Origin: Skeletonema tropicum | Taxonomy: Eukaryota > Bacillariophyta > Thalassiosirophyceae > Thalassiosirales > Thalassiosiraceae | DNA: 64,000 nt | Assembly (NCBI GenBank): GCA_037178625.1 | Contig: CM074139.1 | Location: 1,054,001 to 1,118,000 of the forward strand | Reading direction: 5' to 3' | Part shown: piece after piece, positions 1 to 10,551 of the stretch | Layout of the letters: every line of letters begins with the position of its first letter | Position numbering within the stretch: the stretch's first letter is position 1 | Program-made: the position numbers and the translations under genes | The notes under the pieces: generated by a model | Database searches by the model: none | The model's input: only the letters and a program-made list of their open reading frames with translations | What the model was told of the DNA's origin: nothing

Positions 1-2
1 GA

Positions 3-872
3 CATGATATCAACCTCTCCATTCAATTCATTTTGAATTGTGGTGCGGAAACTGCCGGTTCGTGTCATGGTGGATACCACACTGGTGTATTTGAATTGAT
101 CCATCAAAAGGGATATATTCCATTTGAAACCTGTCAACCATATTTGGCATGCTCGGATGAATCGGAGGAAGGATTTTGTCCTCAGATTGATAACTCTTGT
201 TCGATGATTAATACTTGTCGTACATGCTCTGGATTTTCGGATTCTGGTGGAGAGTGTGTGGAATTGGATTACTTCCCGAATGCGACTGTTGCCGAGTGGG
301 GAGAAATTGGTGAGGATGAGCCATTTCATATCATTACGGATTATGAGAAGAGGGCTCACCAGATCAGGGCAGAGATTTTTGCTAGAGGGCCAGTGGCAGC
401 TACGATCAATGCTGATCCGCTTCGCGATTTCCCCATGAAGGAAGATGGTACATTTTGGGAAGGTGGTATTTTGGATGATGATATGGCATCTACGGAGACT
501 AATCATATCATCTCTATCACTGGCTGGGGCAAAGATGACAAGACGGGCAAAGATTACTTCATAATTCGCAACAGCTGGGGGGAGTACTGGGCGGATATGG
601 GCTTCGCTAAGATTGCCGCTGGCAAGAATATGCTTGGTCTTGAAGACAATGTAGCCTGGGTGACTCCTGCGTCGTTTACTATTCAGAACAGCATGCCTTG
701 CAGTGAAGATGGAGCTGAATGTGGAGGCATGGATCAAACTGGCAAACCTCCTGCTGCTTTCAAATGGTACGGACAGAACTTTGAATACGTGGATCCCAGT
801 GTCGAGTTCTTGGCAAAGAAGGAGGCGAAGGAAGCTGCTGCTCAGACTAATCTACGTCTTTCCAAAAACTAA
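3..872 (+). CDS. Cathepsin Z/X-like papain-family cysteine protease, 3' part
   Basis: The frame is open from the window edge, so the gene starts upstream; no ATG precedes the conserved region. The visible part contains the NCG...SCHGG segment that follows the active-site Cys region in cathepsin Z, a Cys-rich insert, the catalytic His in NHIIS (codon 504-506) and the catalytic Asn in RNSWG (codon 570-572). The active-site Cys itself must lie in the missing 5' part. After the peptidase domain there is a tail of about 70 residues, rich in Lys, Glu and Ala, which is longer than in animal cathepsin Z. Papain-family enzymes of this type act as carboxypeptidases in lysosomes or vacuoles; location here is inferred. 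The family call is secure, the exact subtype a little less so. Confidence 0.85.
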   Translation, partial: HDINLSIQFILNCGAETAGSCHGGYHTGVFELIHQKGYIPFETCQPYLACSDESEEGFCPQIDNSCSMINTCRTCSGFSDSGGECVELDYFPNATVAEWGEIGEDEPFHIITDYEKRAHQIRAEIFARGPVAATINADPLRDFPMKEDGTFWEGGILDDDMASTETNHIISITGWGKDDKTGKDYFIIRNSWGEYWADMGFAKIAAGKNMLGLEDNVAWVTPASFTIQNSMPCSEDGAECGGMDQTGKPPAAFKWYGQNFEYVDPSVEFLAKKEAKEAAAQTNLRLSKN

Positions 873-1040
873 ATAGAAGAAACACACGGGGGTGTTTCGT
901 TACAATATTATGATGAAGTTGCTGAGCTCTTTGGTGGAGCACTGACAACTCTATGCTATCGTACGTCTTGAATAATTGTCTAATATAAATAGTTGAAAAC
1001 TTTGTTTACATTACATTTAGCGTCTTTACATACATGCCAA

Positions 1041-2567
1041 TTAGTAGACCCAACCAAGCTCCATCAGCGCGTGAGCTACCTTCAAGAATCCAGCCCTGTT
1101 ACAACCCTCCTCTAACGTACCGTCTTCTCCAGCGTTGTCTTTCATTTGCTGGTAGATTCCTGCCATCATTTCCTTCAGCATGCTGTCAACCTTTTCTCTC
1201 TTCCAATAAGTCCTACTAGCGTTTTGACTCATCTCCAAACCACTCACACCAACTCCTCCCGCATTTGCCGCCTTACCAGGAATGTACAGAACGTCACGAT
1301 TTGCTCGCAGCACCTCCTGCCCCTCTGTTGTCACGGGCAAATTGGCCCCTTCAAACACACCCATGGCTCCATTTTGAATCAGCATAGTTGCAGCCTTCCC
1401 ATCGATCTCATTTTGAGTAGCGCAAGGGAACGCAAAATGGACATTCAAATCGGGCAGCGTCCAAGGAGAGTGATTTGGAATATACTTGCCACTCACAAGT
1501 GTCTCCAAGGAACTCAACCTAGCTCGTTCCACAGTTTTCGCTACAATAACTTGTTCCAGGTCTGCATTAGTCATACCATCCTCGAACAAGAGCACACCAT
1601 TGCTATCACTCACACAAACAACCTTGGCACCAAGCTGAATCAGCATCTTTGAAGCGTACTGCGCTACATTTCCGCTACCAGACACAGCACAACGTGTTCC
1701 CTCAAGAGATTTCTTCAATTTATCTTCAATGGCATGTTGTGCCATGTACACTGCACCAAATCCAGTAGCCTCAGGCCGAAGATGGATACCTCCAAATAGA
1801 GGACTCTTTCCTGTGAGGACTCCTTCGCCATGCTTGTTGGCAAGTCGTTTGTAGGTTCCATACATATAGCCAATTTCTCTCCCTCCAACACCAATGTCAC
1901 CCGCAGGCACATCTGTAGATGCATCAATATATCGACATAGCTCTGTCATGAACGACTCACAAAACCGTCGGATTTCACCCTCTGACTTTCCCTTGGGATC
2001 AAAGTCACTTCCACCCTTGCCACCTCCAAGCGGCAAGCCCGTAAGAGAGTTTTTAAAGATTTGTTCAAATCCCAAGAACTTGAGAATGCCATCGTCTACC
2101 GTGGGATGGAATCGAAGTCCTCCCTTGTATGGACCAAGTGCACTTGAAAATTCTACCCTCCAACCTCTATTCACATGTTGCACACCTTGATCATCCATCC
2201 ATGGGACATGAAACGAAATTGTCCTCTCTGGTTCTGTCAGATATAGGAACGCCTTCTTGTAAAATTTACCATTGACTGGGTCGTTGAATAAGGGTTCTAT
2301 GGAAAGTGCCATCTCCTCAACGGCTTGTAGAAAGACGGGTTGATGTGGATACTTGGAGCGTAGGTCGTTCAGAAAGTCAAACTTGGTAGGATTTGAATTG
2401 CCGCATTGGGGATTGGTTGGCGTGATAGTGTTAGCATTGGTAGCTGTATTCGCCATGTTTGTTGTTGCTTTTATTACTTGTAGATTGTTGAGAATGAAAA
2501 TTATGAGAGCAATCAGAGCTGTCGTGGGCTTCATCCGACACGACTGTTGACAGAATCTTGACATCAT
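1041..2567 (-). CDS. GDH: NADP-type glutamate dehydrogenase
   Basis: Catalyses reversible reductive amination of 2-oxoglutarate to glutamate, linking ammonium and carbon metabolism. The protein shows the hexameric small-subunit GDH pattern: GPYKGGLRFHP, LPLGGGKGG with the catalytic Lys region, DVPAGDIGVGGREIGY, and a Rossmann segment VSGSGNVAQYA, followed by EGANLPVT and GKAANAGGVGVSGLE. The core of about 450 residues has the usual length for the NADP-dependent enzyme of fungi and protists. In-frame ATGs lie at 2567, 2564 and 2534; an in-frame GTG at 2576 is ignored. The ATG at 2534 would give a hydrophobic N-terminus (TALIALIIFILNNLQVIKA) that looks like a signal peptide or anchor, so entry into the secretory route or plastid is possible but not proven. 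It is divergently arranged with the SWEET-like gene at 2951. Confidence 0.93.
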   Translation of the reverse strand: MMSRFCQQSCRMKPTTALIALIIFILNNLQVIKATTNMANTATNANTITPTNPQCGNSNPTKFDFLNDLRSKYPHQPVFLQAVEEMALSIEPLFNDPVNGKFYKKAFLYLTEPERTISFHVPWMDDQGVQHVNRGWRVEFSSALGPYKGGLRFHPTVDDGILKFLGFEQIFKNSLTGLPLGGGKGGSDFDPKGKSEGEIRRFCESFMTELCRYIDASTDVPAGDIGVGGREIGYMYGTYKRLANKHGEGVLTGKSPLFGGIHLRPEATGFGAVYMAQHAIEDKLKKSLEGTRCAVSGSGNVAQYASKMLIQLGAKVVCVSDSNGVLLFEDGMTNADLEQVIVAKTVERARLSSLETLVSGKYIPNHSPWTLPDLNVHFAFPCATQNEIDGKAATMLIQNGAMGVFEGANLPVTTEGQEVLRANRDVLYIPGKAANAGGVGVSGLEMSQNASRTYWKREKVDSMLKEMMAGIYQQMKDNAGEDGTLEEGCNRAGFLKVAHALMELGWVY

Positions 2568-2576
2568 AGGCTTCAC

Positions 2577-2950
2577 GGCCGGCTTCGCAAATGTCAGTGT
2601 GTATTGTTGTTCTGCTGTGAAAGTTCAGAGAATTCTATCGCTCCCAATGAGATTGTTTGCTGTATGATGGGAGGCAGGTGACAACGGAACGGTACTGAGA
2701 GGGCGAGGGCTTCGGGTTGCTTGCTACATAGAGTCAAGATCAAAGATGAAAGATGAAAGATCAAAGCAAAGTGATGAAGTGCACGATTATTTGTACTAAA
2801 TCCTACGTCGAGCGTGAATGAACCAAAATTTCAGCAGATAGAAAAGGCCTCTCTCCTGAAGGATCGAGGGCGGGGGGCGTGCGGGACAGCGGACACAAGT
2901 CATCCTTCCTCCGAGGGGTTTGATGTCAACATAGAAAGCCGACTGCCGCC
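2577..2950. promoter_or_regulatory. Divergent intergenic region between GDH and the SWEET-like gene
   Basis: A 374-bp spacer between two divergent start codons, so it must hold both promoters. It contains a short direct repeat around 2740-2765 (three near-copies of a GATCAAAGATGAAA-like motif) and a G-rich stretch near 2868-2885. No convincing TATA box or RNA gene is visible. Confidence 0.4.
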
Positions 2951-3727
2951 ATGAAAGCACGCATCATAATCATTGCAGTATCGGTCCTCTGCAGGAGCAG
3001 TCATGCTGCATCAGCAGCACTACCTAGACCGGCCACAAGAGCATCAACTACAAAGGAAAAGTCTGTCTCCACAGAGCAGCAAGAACCACCGAAATGGCTA
3101 GAGGCATGCAATCAACTTGCTCCCTGTACCAACATACTGTGTTCTTTAGCACCACTGTCGACAATCCTTCATGTGTCACAAACTAAATCAGTCGGAAGCC
3201 TACCATTATTACCGTACAGTTCGATGATTGCAAATGGGTTTGTGTGGGCTTTGTATGGACACCTTGCTCATTTGCCCAATGTGAAAAATGCAAATATAAT
3301 CGGCATCATGCTGGGAACGTTTTACTTCAAAGAATGGGCTGCTGCAGCGGCAGCAAGTGTCTCAGGAGCAATCATGTACCACAAACTCGCAATCACTTGG
3401 ATAGTCTTGATGAACTGTTTTGTGGCCGCAAGATTTCCTAGAAAAGTAGCAACTGAAATAGTTGGAAAGGAGGGGGTGCTTGTGTTCATACTTTTGTTTG
3501 CAAGTCCATTGTCAGCACTCAAGGAAGTTATTGCAAGTAGGTCTGCAGCAGCCATACCTCTTCCTTTTACAGTTGCGAGTACAATCAACTGCTCGTTATG
3601 GTCAGTTGTGGGGCTGTTGCTTATGAATGACTTTAACATTTATTTTCCCTCGATTTTGGGCTTGCTCTGTGCACTGATACAGCTCTTTTTGAAGGGAATT
3701 TATGGTGATGGCATTAAGCAGCCTTGA
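2951..3727 (+). CDS. SWEET-like (MtN3/saliva) sugar transporter
   Basis: A 258-residue polytopic membrane protein. After a hydrophobic leader (residues 4-20) and a hydrophilic stretch it has two MtN3-type repeats. The first (about 55-145) shows the PLLPYSSMIANGFVWALYG segment typical of the first SWEET triple-helix bundle; the second (about 165-250) shows IPLPFTVASTINCSLW, then a D-x-x-I-x-x-P pattern (DFNIYFP) and a Gln-Leu rich last helix. These match the conserved Pro tetrad and motif layout of SWEET uniporters, which move mono- or disaccharides down gradients across plasma or organelle membranes. The N-terminal leader is unusual for SWEETs and may target the protein. ATG at 2951 is the first in frame. 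Family call is good; substrate is unknown. Confidence 0.8.
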   Translation: MKARIIIIAVSVLCRSSHAASAALPRPATRASTTKEKSVSTEQQEPPKWLEACNQLAPCTNILCSLAPLSTILHVSQTKSVGSLPLLPYSSMIANGFVWALYGHLAHLPNVKNANIIGIMLGTFYFKEWAAAAAASVSGAIMYHKLAITWIVLMNCFVAARFPRKVATEIVGKEGVLVFILLFASPLSALKEVIASRSAAAIPLPFTVASTINCSLWSVVGLLLMNDFNIYFPSILGLLCALIQLFLKGIYGDGIKQP

Positions 3728-4413
3728 AATTATGTGGCGTAGAGATGTGTAGATCACGAATGCCATCCTCCTTGTTTTTGGAAGGGGTAAAAGGAGGTAA
3801 TTTAAATACGTTTACTCTATATAGGACACCTTAAAATCATGTTCTTGATTGGCACTTTAGAGGTCAATGGAGAAGACATCGTACTAGGAACTACTAGAAT
3901 CATAATCAGGCTTGTGGAAACTTTACAAGTCGGCGATTCATCAGTGTTGCAACGAATTTCCAATTCATTGGAATGACGAAGACAATAAGCACAGAAGCCT
4001 TTTATCCACCTCTGCGTCAAGCCGTCTGCGACTACCTCTACTTCTACTGCATGTTCTAGCTAACTCCCTCTGGTTTGGTTCTATACTCAGATTGGCTGGG
4101 AGCTGGGAAGTTGCTCTGGATAGATAGGCATGGTTAAATCTTCTCAACGGGACATGATACGGCCTCTAGACATCGTAACTGGGGAGCAAGCAAGTGATTG
4201 AGGCGATCAATTCCCCCTTGCAAGTCTAAAATATTTCAAAGGAGACCTTTCAGAATAACAGCCAACAGGGGTAACTTAGATACTCAGAGCCATACAGCGT
4301 GGAAGGTAGAGTGTGACAACATGACAAAAAGAACATTTTACATCTACACGTACTTAACACATCATTAAACGAAACACCAATCAAACTGCATGGTACTTCC
4401 TTGCCTGCCGGTA
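3728..4413. other. Intergenic, no gene seen
   Basis: Convergent 3' regions of the SWEET-like gene and the small secreted protein gene. The short open frames at 3817-4147 overlap each other on both strands, lack recognisable motifs and look like chance. No RNA gene or repeat recognised. Confidence 0.4.
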
Positions 4414-4806
4414 CTATTCTTGATCAGCAATAGCAATCGTTGCGTTCGAGCAAGTTAGAAAAGGGAGAAAACTCATCTTCTCTGCAAGCTCTTCCGTCAA
4501 GCACAGCCCATACACCGGCTCTTTGCACCATACACATCCCTCTTTTTCGGCGCATTCGTCTCTCGAAGAGGCAGAGTATAGACAATCAGACAATGATGGA
4601 GACACTACTTGCTTCTCTTCATCATCAGTTAGGAAGTTGGTATGGGTTTGTTCTCTTTGTCGTAGGTTGGTCCGTCTCTGATGATTAAAATTATTTGTTT
4701 CATGTTCATCATGCATCTCCAAAGAATTTGAATCTGCATGGCCTAGTGACAACATGATTGAGACGACAATCGATGAAAGAAGATAAAAATGCTTCTTTCG
4801 CACCAT
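4414..4806 (-). CDS. Small secreted Cys-rich protein, PSI-like Cys pattern
   Basis: 130 residues starting at an ATG. Residues 7-24 form a clear signal peptide (FYLLSSIVVSIMLSLGHA). The middle is polar and probably disordered. Six Cys occur in the C-terminal half at residues 75, 85, 91, 94, 102 and 119, in the order C-x9-C-x5-C-x2-C-x7-C-x16-C, with a G-C-V-W-C core that resembles plexin-semaphorin-integrin (PSI) modules. Such modules are common in extracellular proteins as disulfide-rich spacers, but this one is short and the match is by eye only. It is divergent from the plastid protein gene at 5093. No function can be assigned. Confidence 0.6.
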   Translation of the reverse strand: MVRKKHFYLLSSIVVSIMLSLGHADSNSLEMHDEHETNNFNHQRRTNLRQREQTHTNFLTDDEEKQVVSPSLSDCLYSASSRDECAEKEGCVWCKEPVYGLCLTEELAEKMSFLPFLTCSNATIAIADQE

Positions 4807-5092
4807 GATGAAGGCTTTCGTATGTTATGAATAGCGACCAACTTGCTACTATTGACACCAAGCGTCAGCGGAGCTAGTGCAGTAGAACTTTGACATGGCT
4901 CGATTCGAACTTGTCTCTCTTTTTGTGTGTGCTTTACTTTGGGGGCTTGGAATGACGTCGTTGAAGGATCCTTGAAGGAGAAGATTTTTTTCTCTGCATA
5001 ATCTGCACCGACCCTCGATACAGTGGCGGAATCATAATACATGACATCGCATCACCTTTGCGGATTGCGGCCTGCTGAACAGAAGACGAACA

Positions 5093-5863
5093 ATGCCACT
5101 AAATAGACCTGTTATCTACACGCTAGCGGCATTGCTGCTGGCTGCAAACACATTTGCGTTTGCACCTTCAAGATCAACTTCACTTACAAAGACAAAGTCA
5201 TCATCATCATCATCAGCAATCTACTTAGATTTACCAACCCACCTCCTCTCAGATCTTTCTCCAGAAGTAGAAGGCGCTCGTGCAAAATTCTGGTTTTACT
5301 TCTTTGCAGGCAGTGGAGCCGGAGGTATCGGACTTGCTCAACTACCCACAATGTTCAATGAAGCAGCAGCCGCACGTGAAACAGCATCAACAGGAAGTCC
5401 GTCAAAAGGTGGAGAAGCGTTGAATGCAGGTCCACTTGTTTCGTTATACTATGACAATGAAATTTCAGTAGCGGATGTGAGTGATGCAATTAGCAAGGCG
5501 CCCACGGCTGATTTTATCTCAAGTAATAGTCAGAGTGTAAATTTTATGGCGAGTAAGGGATATATTGACAAAAATGATTTCATTCGAGAGATGGGTACGA
5601 AGGGGTGCAACGCATTAGCATCGTACTCTGTATTTGATGCAATTTCTTCGGGAAAAGGAGGTATTGTGTCTCCCGTGGTATATGACGAAAGGATTGAAAA
5701 GTATAGACAAGAAAGCGCAGGAGGAGACGTGGCAGGTTCGTTTGTAGCTGATCTAAACAGTTTCTTGGCTGTGAAGGTTGGTGCTTTCATTGGTTTAGTA
5801 TTCTGCCTGTTAGTGGATTTTGGCTTGGTTGCAAAAGCTGGAATAGAAGGGTTTTTGTCATAA
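5093..5863 (+). CDS. Plastid-targeted membrane protein, unknown function (complete copy)
   Basis: 256 residues from ATG. The N-terminus has a hydrophobic signal peptide (residues 8-22) ending in TFAFAPSR, the A|F-A-P cleavage motif that marks diatom plastid import, followed by a Ser/Thr/Lys-rich transit peptide. Two hydrophobic segments follow: residues about 66-84 (FWFYFFAGSGAGG) and a C-terminal helix at about 228-250. The two-helix layout with a soluble loop suggests a thylakoid or envelope protein; no enzymatic motif is visible. The part of the gene downstream of 5604 is repeated four more times without a start (see the tandem array). The 3' end is convergent with a NAT9-type frame 64 bp away. 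Confidence 0.8.
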   Translation: MPLNRPVIYTLAALLLAANTFAFAPSRSTSLTKTKSSSSSSAIYLDLPTHLLSDLSPEVEGARAKFWFYFFAGSGAGGIGLAQLPTMFNEAAAARETASTGSPSKGGEALNAGPLVSLYYDNEISVADVSDAISKAPTADFISSNSQSVNFMASKGYIDKNDFIREMGTKGCNALASYSVFDAISSGKGGIVSPVVYDERIEKYRQESAGGDVAGSFVADLNSFLAVKVGAFIGLVFCLLVDFGLVAKAGIEGFLS

Positions 5864-5927
5864 ACAAAAATGTATATATGTTGCGATGGCATTGATGCAA
5901 CCGTAAAGAGTGACGTATATTATCGAT

Positions 5928-6715
5928 TTAATCAATCACAGGGCATTCATAAACGTCATAGATTGCACCGTTTCTATCAGCAGTTCCATCTGTTGCAGAT
6001 GTAGATTGCTTCTTCATCATCATCAGAGATTGCCATTTTTGCTCAATCAGCTCCGACATTTCTTCCGACGTCTCACACTTCATTTCGAATTCATACTCTC
6101 CAAAGCATTCAGCATAAGCACACTCGACAAACCCTAGCTTTTCTTTAAACAGCTTGATTGAGGACTGGTTGGTATCTTTTATCTTGACATAAAATCTCCG
6201 CAATTTCAAGGCAGATGCTCCATAATACATCATCATCAGAGCAAGCTCGGTACCTAGATTTTTGTGTCTGTGAGATTCTACAGCTATCATGATATCAAGT
6301 TCTGCTTGTGTCAACTCCGCTGGTGTTTGTGTCTTAGTTAGTAACATTTGTTGTTGATTGAAATTCTCTTCATCATCTGAGTTGTAATCGTCTTCCTCTG
6401 ACAGAAATAAGTTGATGTCTCCAATCATTGCTTGTAGTGTCTGTTCGACTAATTTTGGATAAGACTCTTCTTTGCTATCCTTTTCTACGTGCTCAGAAGG
6501 TATTGGAGGGATCTCAATCCTTTCACCATTACCATCTACTTCATCATGGCTGAGCAAGTCTCTGGCCAAGATGATGAATGTGCACTTGTTTTCATCATCC
6601 CTCCATTCTTTCTGCATCTGAATCTCCTCTTCCATCGTCAGCGGCTCTGATCCAGTCATTTCGAGAAGAAAGGGATCTTGCATCCACTCATGATAGTTTG
6701 GCAAGTGTTTTGGTC
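5928..6715 (-). pseudogene. NAT9-like acetyltransferase, 5'-truncated copy 1
   Basis: Same as exon 2 of the complete gene at 10552-11494, with the splice acceptor, but the intron runs into plastid-gene sequence so exon 1 and its start codon are missing. The frame begins at a TTG codon if read alone. Not expected to give the full enzyme. Confidence 0.8.
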
Positions 6716-6759
6716 CTGATGGCGGCAGAAATTTGTGGATGATGAGAAAGATACGTACA

Positions 6760-7019
6760 GGTGCAACGCATTAGCATCGTACTCTGTATTTGATGCAATT
6801 TCTTCGGGAAAAGGAGGTATTGTGTCTCCCGTGGTATATGACGAAAGGATTGAAAAGTATAGACAAGAAAGCGCAGGAGGAGACGTGGCAGGTTCGTTTG
6901 TAGCTGATCTAAACAGTTTCTTGGCTGTGAAGGTTGGTGCTTTCATTGGTTTAGTATTCTGCCTGTTAGTGGATTTTGGCTTGGTTGCAAAAGCTGGAAT
7001 AGAAGGGTTTTTGTCATAA
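6760..7019 (+). pseudogene. 3' fragment of plastid protein gene, copy 2
   Basis: Repeats the last 260 bp (about 86 codons) of the gene at 5093-5863. The upstream sequence is NAT9 intron, which gives a short in-frame extension with a GTG but no ATG, promoter or targeting peptide. Encodes only the loop and C-terminal helix. Confidence 0.8.
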
Positions 7020-7083
7020 ACAAAAATGTATATATGTTGCGATGGCATTGATGCAACCGTAAAGAGTGACGTATATTATCGAT

Positions 7084-7871
7084 TTAATCAATCACAGGGC
7101 ATTCATAAACGTCATAGATTGCACCGTTTCTATCAGCAGTTCCATCTGTTGCAGATGTAGATTGCTTCTTCATCATCATCAGAGATTGCCATTTTTGCTC
7201 AATCAGCTCCGACATTTCTTCCGACGTCTCACACTTCATTTCGAATTCATACTCTCCAAAGCATTCAGCATAAGCACACTCGACAAACCCTAGCTTTTCT
7301 TTAAACAGCTTGATTGAGGACTGGTTGGTATCTTTTATCTTGACATAAAATCTCCGCAATTTCAAGGCAGATGCTCCATAATACATCATCATCAGAGCAA
7401 GCTCGGTACCTAGATTTTTGTGTCTGTGAGATTCTACAGCTATCATGATATCAAGTTCTGCTTGTGTCAACTCCGCTGGTGTTTGTGTCTTAGTTAGTAA
7501 CATTTGTTGTTGATTGAAATTCTCTTCATCATCTGAGTTGTAATCGTCTTCCTCTGACAGAAATAAGTTGATGTCTCCAATCATTGCTTGTAGTGTCTGT
7601 TCGACTAATTTTGGATAAGACTCTTCTTTGCTATCCTTTTCTACGTGCTCAGAAGGTATTGGAGGGATCTCAATCCTTTCACCATTACCATCTACTTCAT
7701 CATGGCTGAGCAAGTCTCTGGCCAAGATGATGAATGTGCACTTGTTTTCATCATCCCTCCATTCTTTCTGCATCTGAATCTCCTCTTCCATCGTCAGCGG
7801 CTCTGATCCAGTCATTTCGAGAAGAAAGGGATCTTGCATCCACTCATGATAGTTTGGCAAGTGTTTTGGTC
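7084..7871 (-). pseudogene. NAT9-like acetyltransferase, 5'-truncated copy 2
   Basis: Second array copy of NAT9 exon 2, with acceptor site but without exon 1. Translated frame is identical to that of the complete gene. Confidence 0.8.
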
Positions 7872-7915
7872 CTGATGGCGGCAGAAATTTGTGGATGATG
7901 AGAAAGATACGTACA

Positions 7916-8175
7916 GGTGCAACGCATTAGCATCGTACTCTGTATTTGATGCAATTTCTTCGGGAAAAGGAGGTATTGTGTCTCCCGTGGTATATGACGA
8001 AAGGATTGAAAAGTATAGACAAGAAAGCGCAGGAGGAGACGTGGCAGGTTCGTTTGTAGCTGATCTAAACAGTTTCTTGGCTGTGAAGGTTGGTGCTTTC
8101 ATTGGTTTAGTATTCTGCCTGTTAGTGGATTTTGGCTTGGTTGCAAAAGCTGGAATAGAAGGGTTTTTGTCATAA
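7916..8175 (+). pseudogene. 3' fragment of plastid protein gene, copy 3
   Basis: Third copy of the 260-bp C-terminal segment; no ATG and no targeting region. Confidence 0.8.
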
Positions 8176-8239
8176 ACAAAAATGTATATATGTTGCGATG
8201 GCATTGATGCAACCGTAAAGAGTGACGTATATTATCGAT

Positions 8240-9027
8240 TTAATCAATCACAGGGCATTCATAAACGTCATAGATTGCACCGTTTCTATCAGCAGTTCCA
8301 TCTGTTGCAGATGTAGATTGCTTCTTCATCATCATCAGAGATTGCCATTTTTGCTCAATCAGCTCCGACATTTCTTCCGACGTCTCACACTTCATTTCGA
8401 ATTCATACTCTCCAAAGCATTCAGCATAAGCACACTCGACAAACCCTAGCTTTTCTTTAAACAGCTTGATTGAGGACTGGTTGGTATCTTTTATCTTGAC
8501 ATAAAATCTCCGCAATTTCAAGGCAGATGCTCCATAATACATCATCATCAGAGCAAGCTCGGTACCTAGATTTTTGTGTCTGTGAGATTCTACAGCTATC
8601 ATGATATCAAGTTCTGCTTGTGTCAACTCCGCTGGTGTTTGTGTCTTAGTTAGTAACATTTGTTGTTGATTGAAATTCTCTTCATCATCTGAGTTGTAAT
8701 CGTCTTCCTCTGACAGAAATAAGTTGATGTCTCCAATCATTGCTTGTAGTGTCTGTTCGACTAATTTTGGATAAGACTCTTCTTTGCTATCCTTTTCTAC
8801 GTGCTCAGAAGGTATTGGAGGGATCTCAATCCTTTCACCATTACCATCTACTTCATCATGGCTGAGCAAGTCTCTGGCCAAGATGATGAATGTGCACTTG
8901 TTTTCATCATCCCTCCATTCTTTCTGCATCTGAATCTCCTCTTCCATCGTCAGCGGCTCTGATCCAGTCATTTCGAGAAGAAAGGGATCTTGCATCCACT
9001 CATGATAGTTTGGCAAGTGTTTTGGTC
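8240..9027 (-). pseudogene. NAT9-like acetyltransferase, 5'-truncated copy 3
   Basis: Third array copy of NAT9 exon 2 without exon 1; frame identical to the others. Confidence 0.8.
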
Positions 9028-9071
9028 CTGATGGCGGCAGAAATTTGTGGATGATGAGAAAGATACGTACA

Positions 9072-9331
9072 GGTGCAACGCATTAGCATCGTACTCTGTA
9101 TTTGATGCAATTTCTTCGGGAAAAGGAGGTATTGTGTCTCCCGTGGTATATGACGAAAGGATTGAAAAGTATAGACAAGAAAGCGCAGGAGGAGACGTGG
9201 CAGGTTCGTTTGTAGCTGATCTAAACAGTTTCTTGGCTGTGAAGGTTGGTGCTTTCATTGGTTTAGTATTCTGCCTGTTAGTGGATTTTGGCTTGGTTGC
9301 AAAAGCTGGAATAGAAGGGTTTTTGTCATAA
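9072..9331 (+). pseudogene. 3' fragment of plastid protein gene, copy 4
   Basis: Fourth copy of the 260-bp C-terminal segment; no ATG. Confidence 0.8.
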
Positions 9332-9395
9332 ACAAAAATGTATATATGTTGCGATGGCATTGATGCAACCGTAAAGAGTGACGTATATTATCGAT

Positions 9396-10183
9396 TTAAT
9401 CAATCACAGGGCATTCATAAACGTCATAGATTGCACCGTTTCTATCAGCAGTTCCATCTGTTGCAGATGTAGATTGCTTCTTCATCATCATCAGAGATTG
9501 CCATTTTTGCTCAATCAGCTCCGACATTTCTTCCGACGTCTCACACTTCATTTCGAATTCATACTCTCCAAAGCATTCAGCATAAGCACACTCGACAAAC
9601 CCTAGCTTTTCTTTAAACAGCTTGATTGAGGACTGGTTGGTATCTTTTATCTTGACATAAAATCTCCGCAATTTCAAGGCAGATGCTCCATAATACATCA
9701 TCATCAGAGCAAGCTCGGTACCTAGATTTTTGTGTCTGTGAGATTCTACAGCTATCATGATATCAAGTTCTGCTTGTGTCAACTCCGCTGGTGTTTGTGT
9801 CTTAGTTAGTAACATTTGTTGTTGATTGAAATTCTCTTCATCATCTGAGTTGTAATCGTCTTCCTCTGACAGAAATAAGTTGATGTCTCCAATCATTGCT
9901 TGTAGTGTCTGTTCGACTAATTTTGGATAAGACTCTTCTTTGCTATCCTTTTCTACGTGCTCAGAAGGTATTGGAGGGATCTCAATCCTTTCACCATTAC
10001 CATCTACTTCATCATGGCTGAGCAAGTCTCTGGCCAAGATGATGAATGTGCACTTGTTTTCATCATCCCTCCATTCTTTCTGCATCTGAATCTCCTCTTC
10101 CATCGTCAGCGGCTCTGATCCAGTCATTTCGAGAAGAAAGGGATCTTGCATCCACTCATGATAGTTTGGCAAGTGTTTTGGTC
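9396..10183 (-). pseudogene. NAT9-like acetyltransferase, 5'-truncated copy 4
   Basis: Fourth array copy of NAT9 exon 2 without exon 1; frame identical to the others. Confidence 0.8.
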
Positions 10184-10227
10184 CTGATGGCGGCAGAAAT
10201 TTGTGGATGATGAGAAAGATACGTACA

Positions 10228-10487
10228 GGTGCAACGCATTAGCATCGTACTCTGTATTTGATGCAATTTCTTCGGGAAAAGGAGGTATTGTGTCTCCCGT
10301 GGTATATGACGAAAGGATTGAAAAGTATAGACAAGAAAGCGCAGGAGGAGACGTGGCAGGTTCGTTTGTAGCTGATCTAAACAGTTTCTTGGCTGTGAAG
10401 GTTGGTGCTTTCATTGGTTTAGTATTCTGCCTGTTAGTGGATTTTGGCTTGGTTGCAAAAGCTGGAATAGAAGGGTTTTTGTCATAA
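10228..10487 (+). pseudogene. 3' fragment of plastid protein gene, copy 5
   Basis: Fifth and last copy of the 260-bp C-terminal segment, facing the complete NAT9-like gene. Confidence 0.8.
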
Positions 10488-10551
10488 ACAAAAATGTATA
10501 TATGTTGCGATGGCATTGATGCAACCGTAAAGAGTGACGTATATTATCGAT

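Noticed and set aside
3817..4147. Short genes on both strands
   Set aside because: Mutually overlapping frames of 60-71 codons without motifs or consistent start context; chance frames.
5530..5892. Antisense 120-130 residue protein over the plastid gene
   Set aside because: It mirrors the coding strand of a convincing plastid protein and has no motif of its own; treated as a shadow frame.
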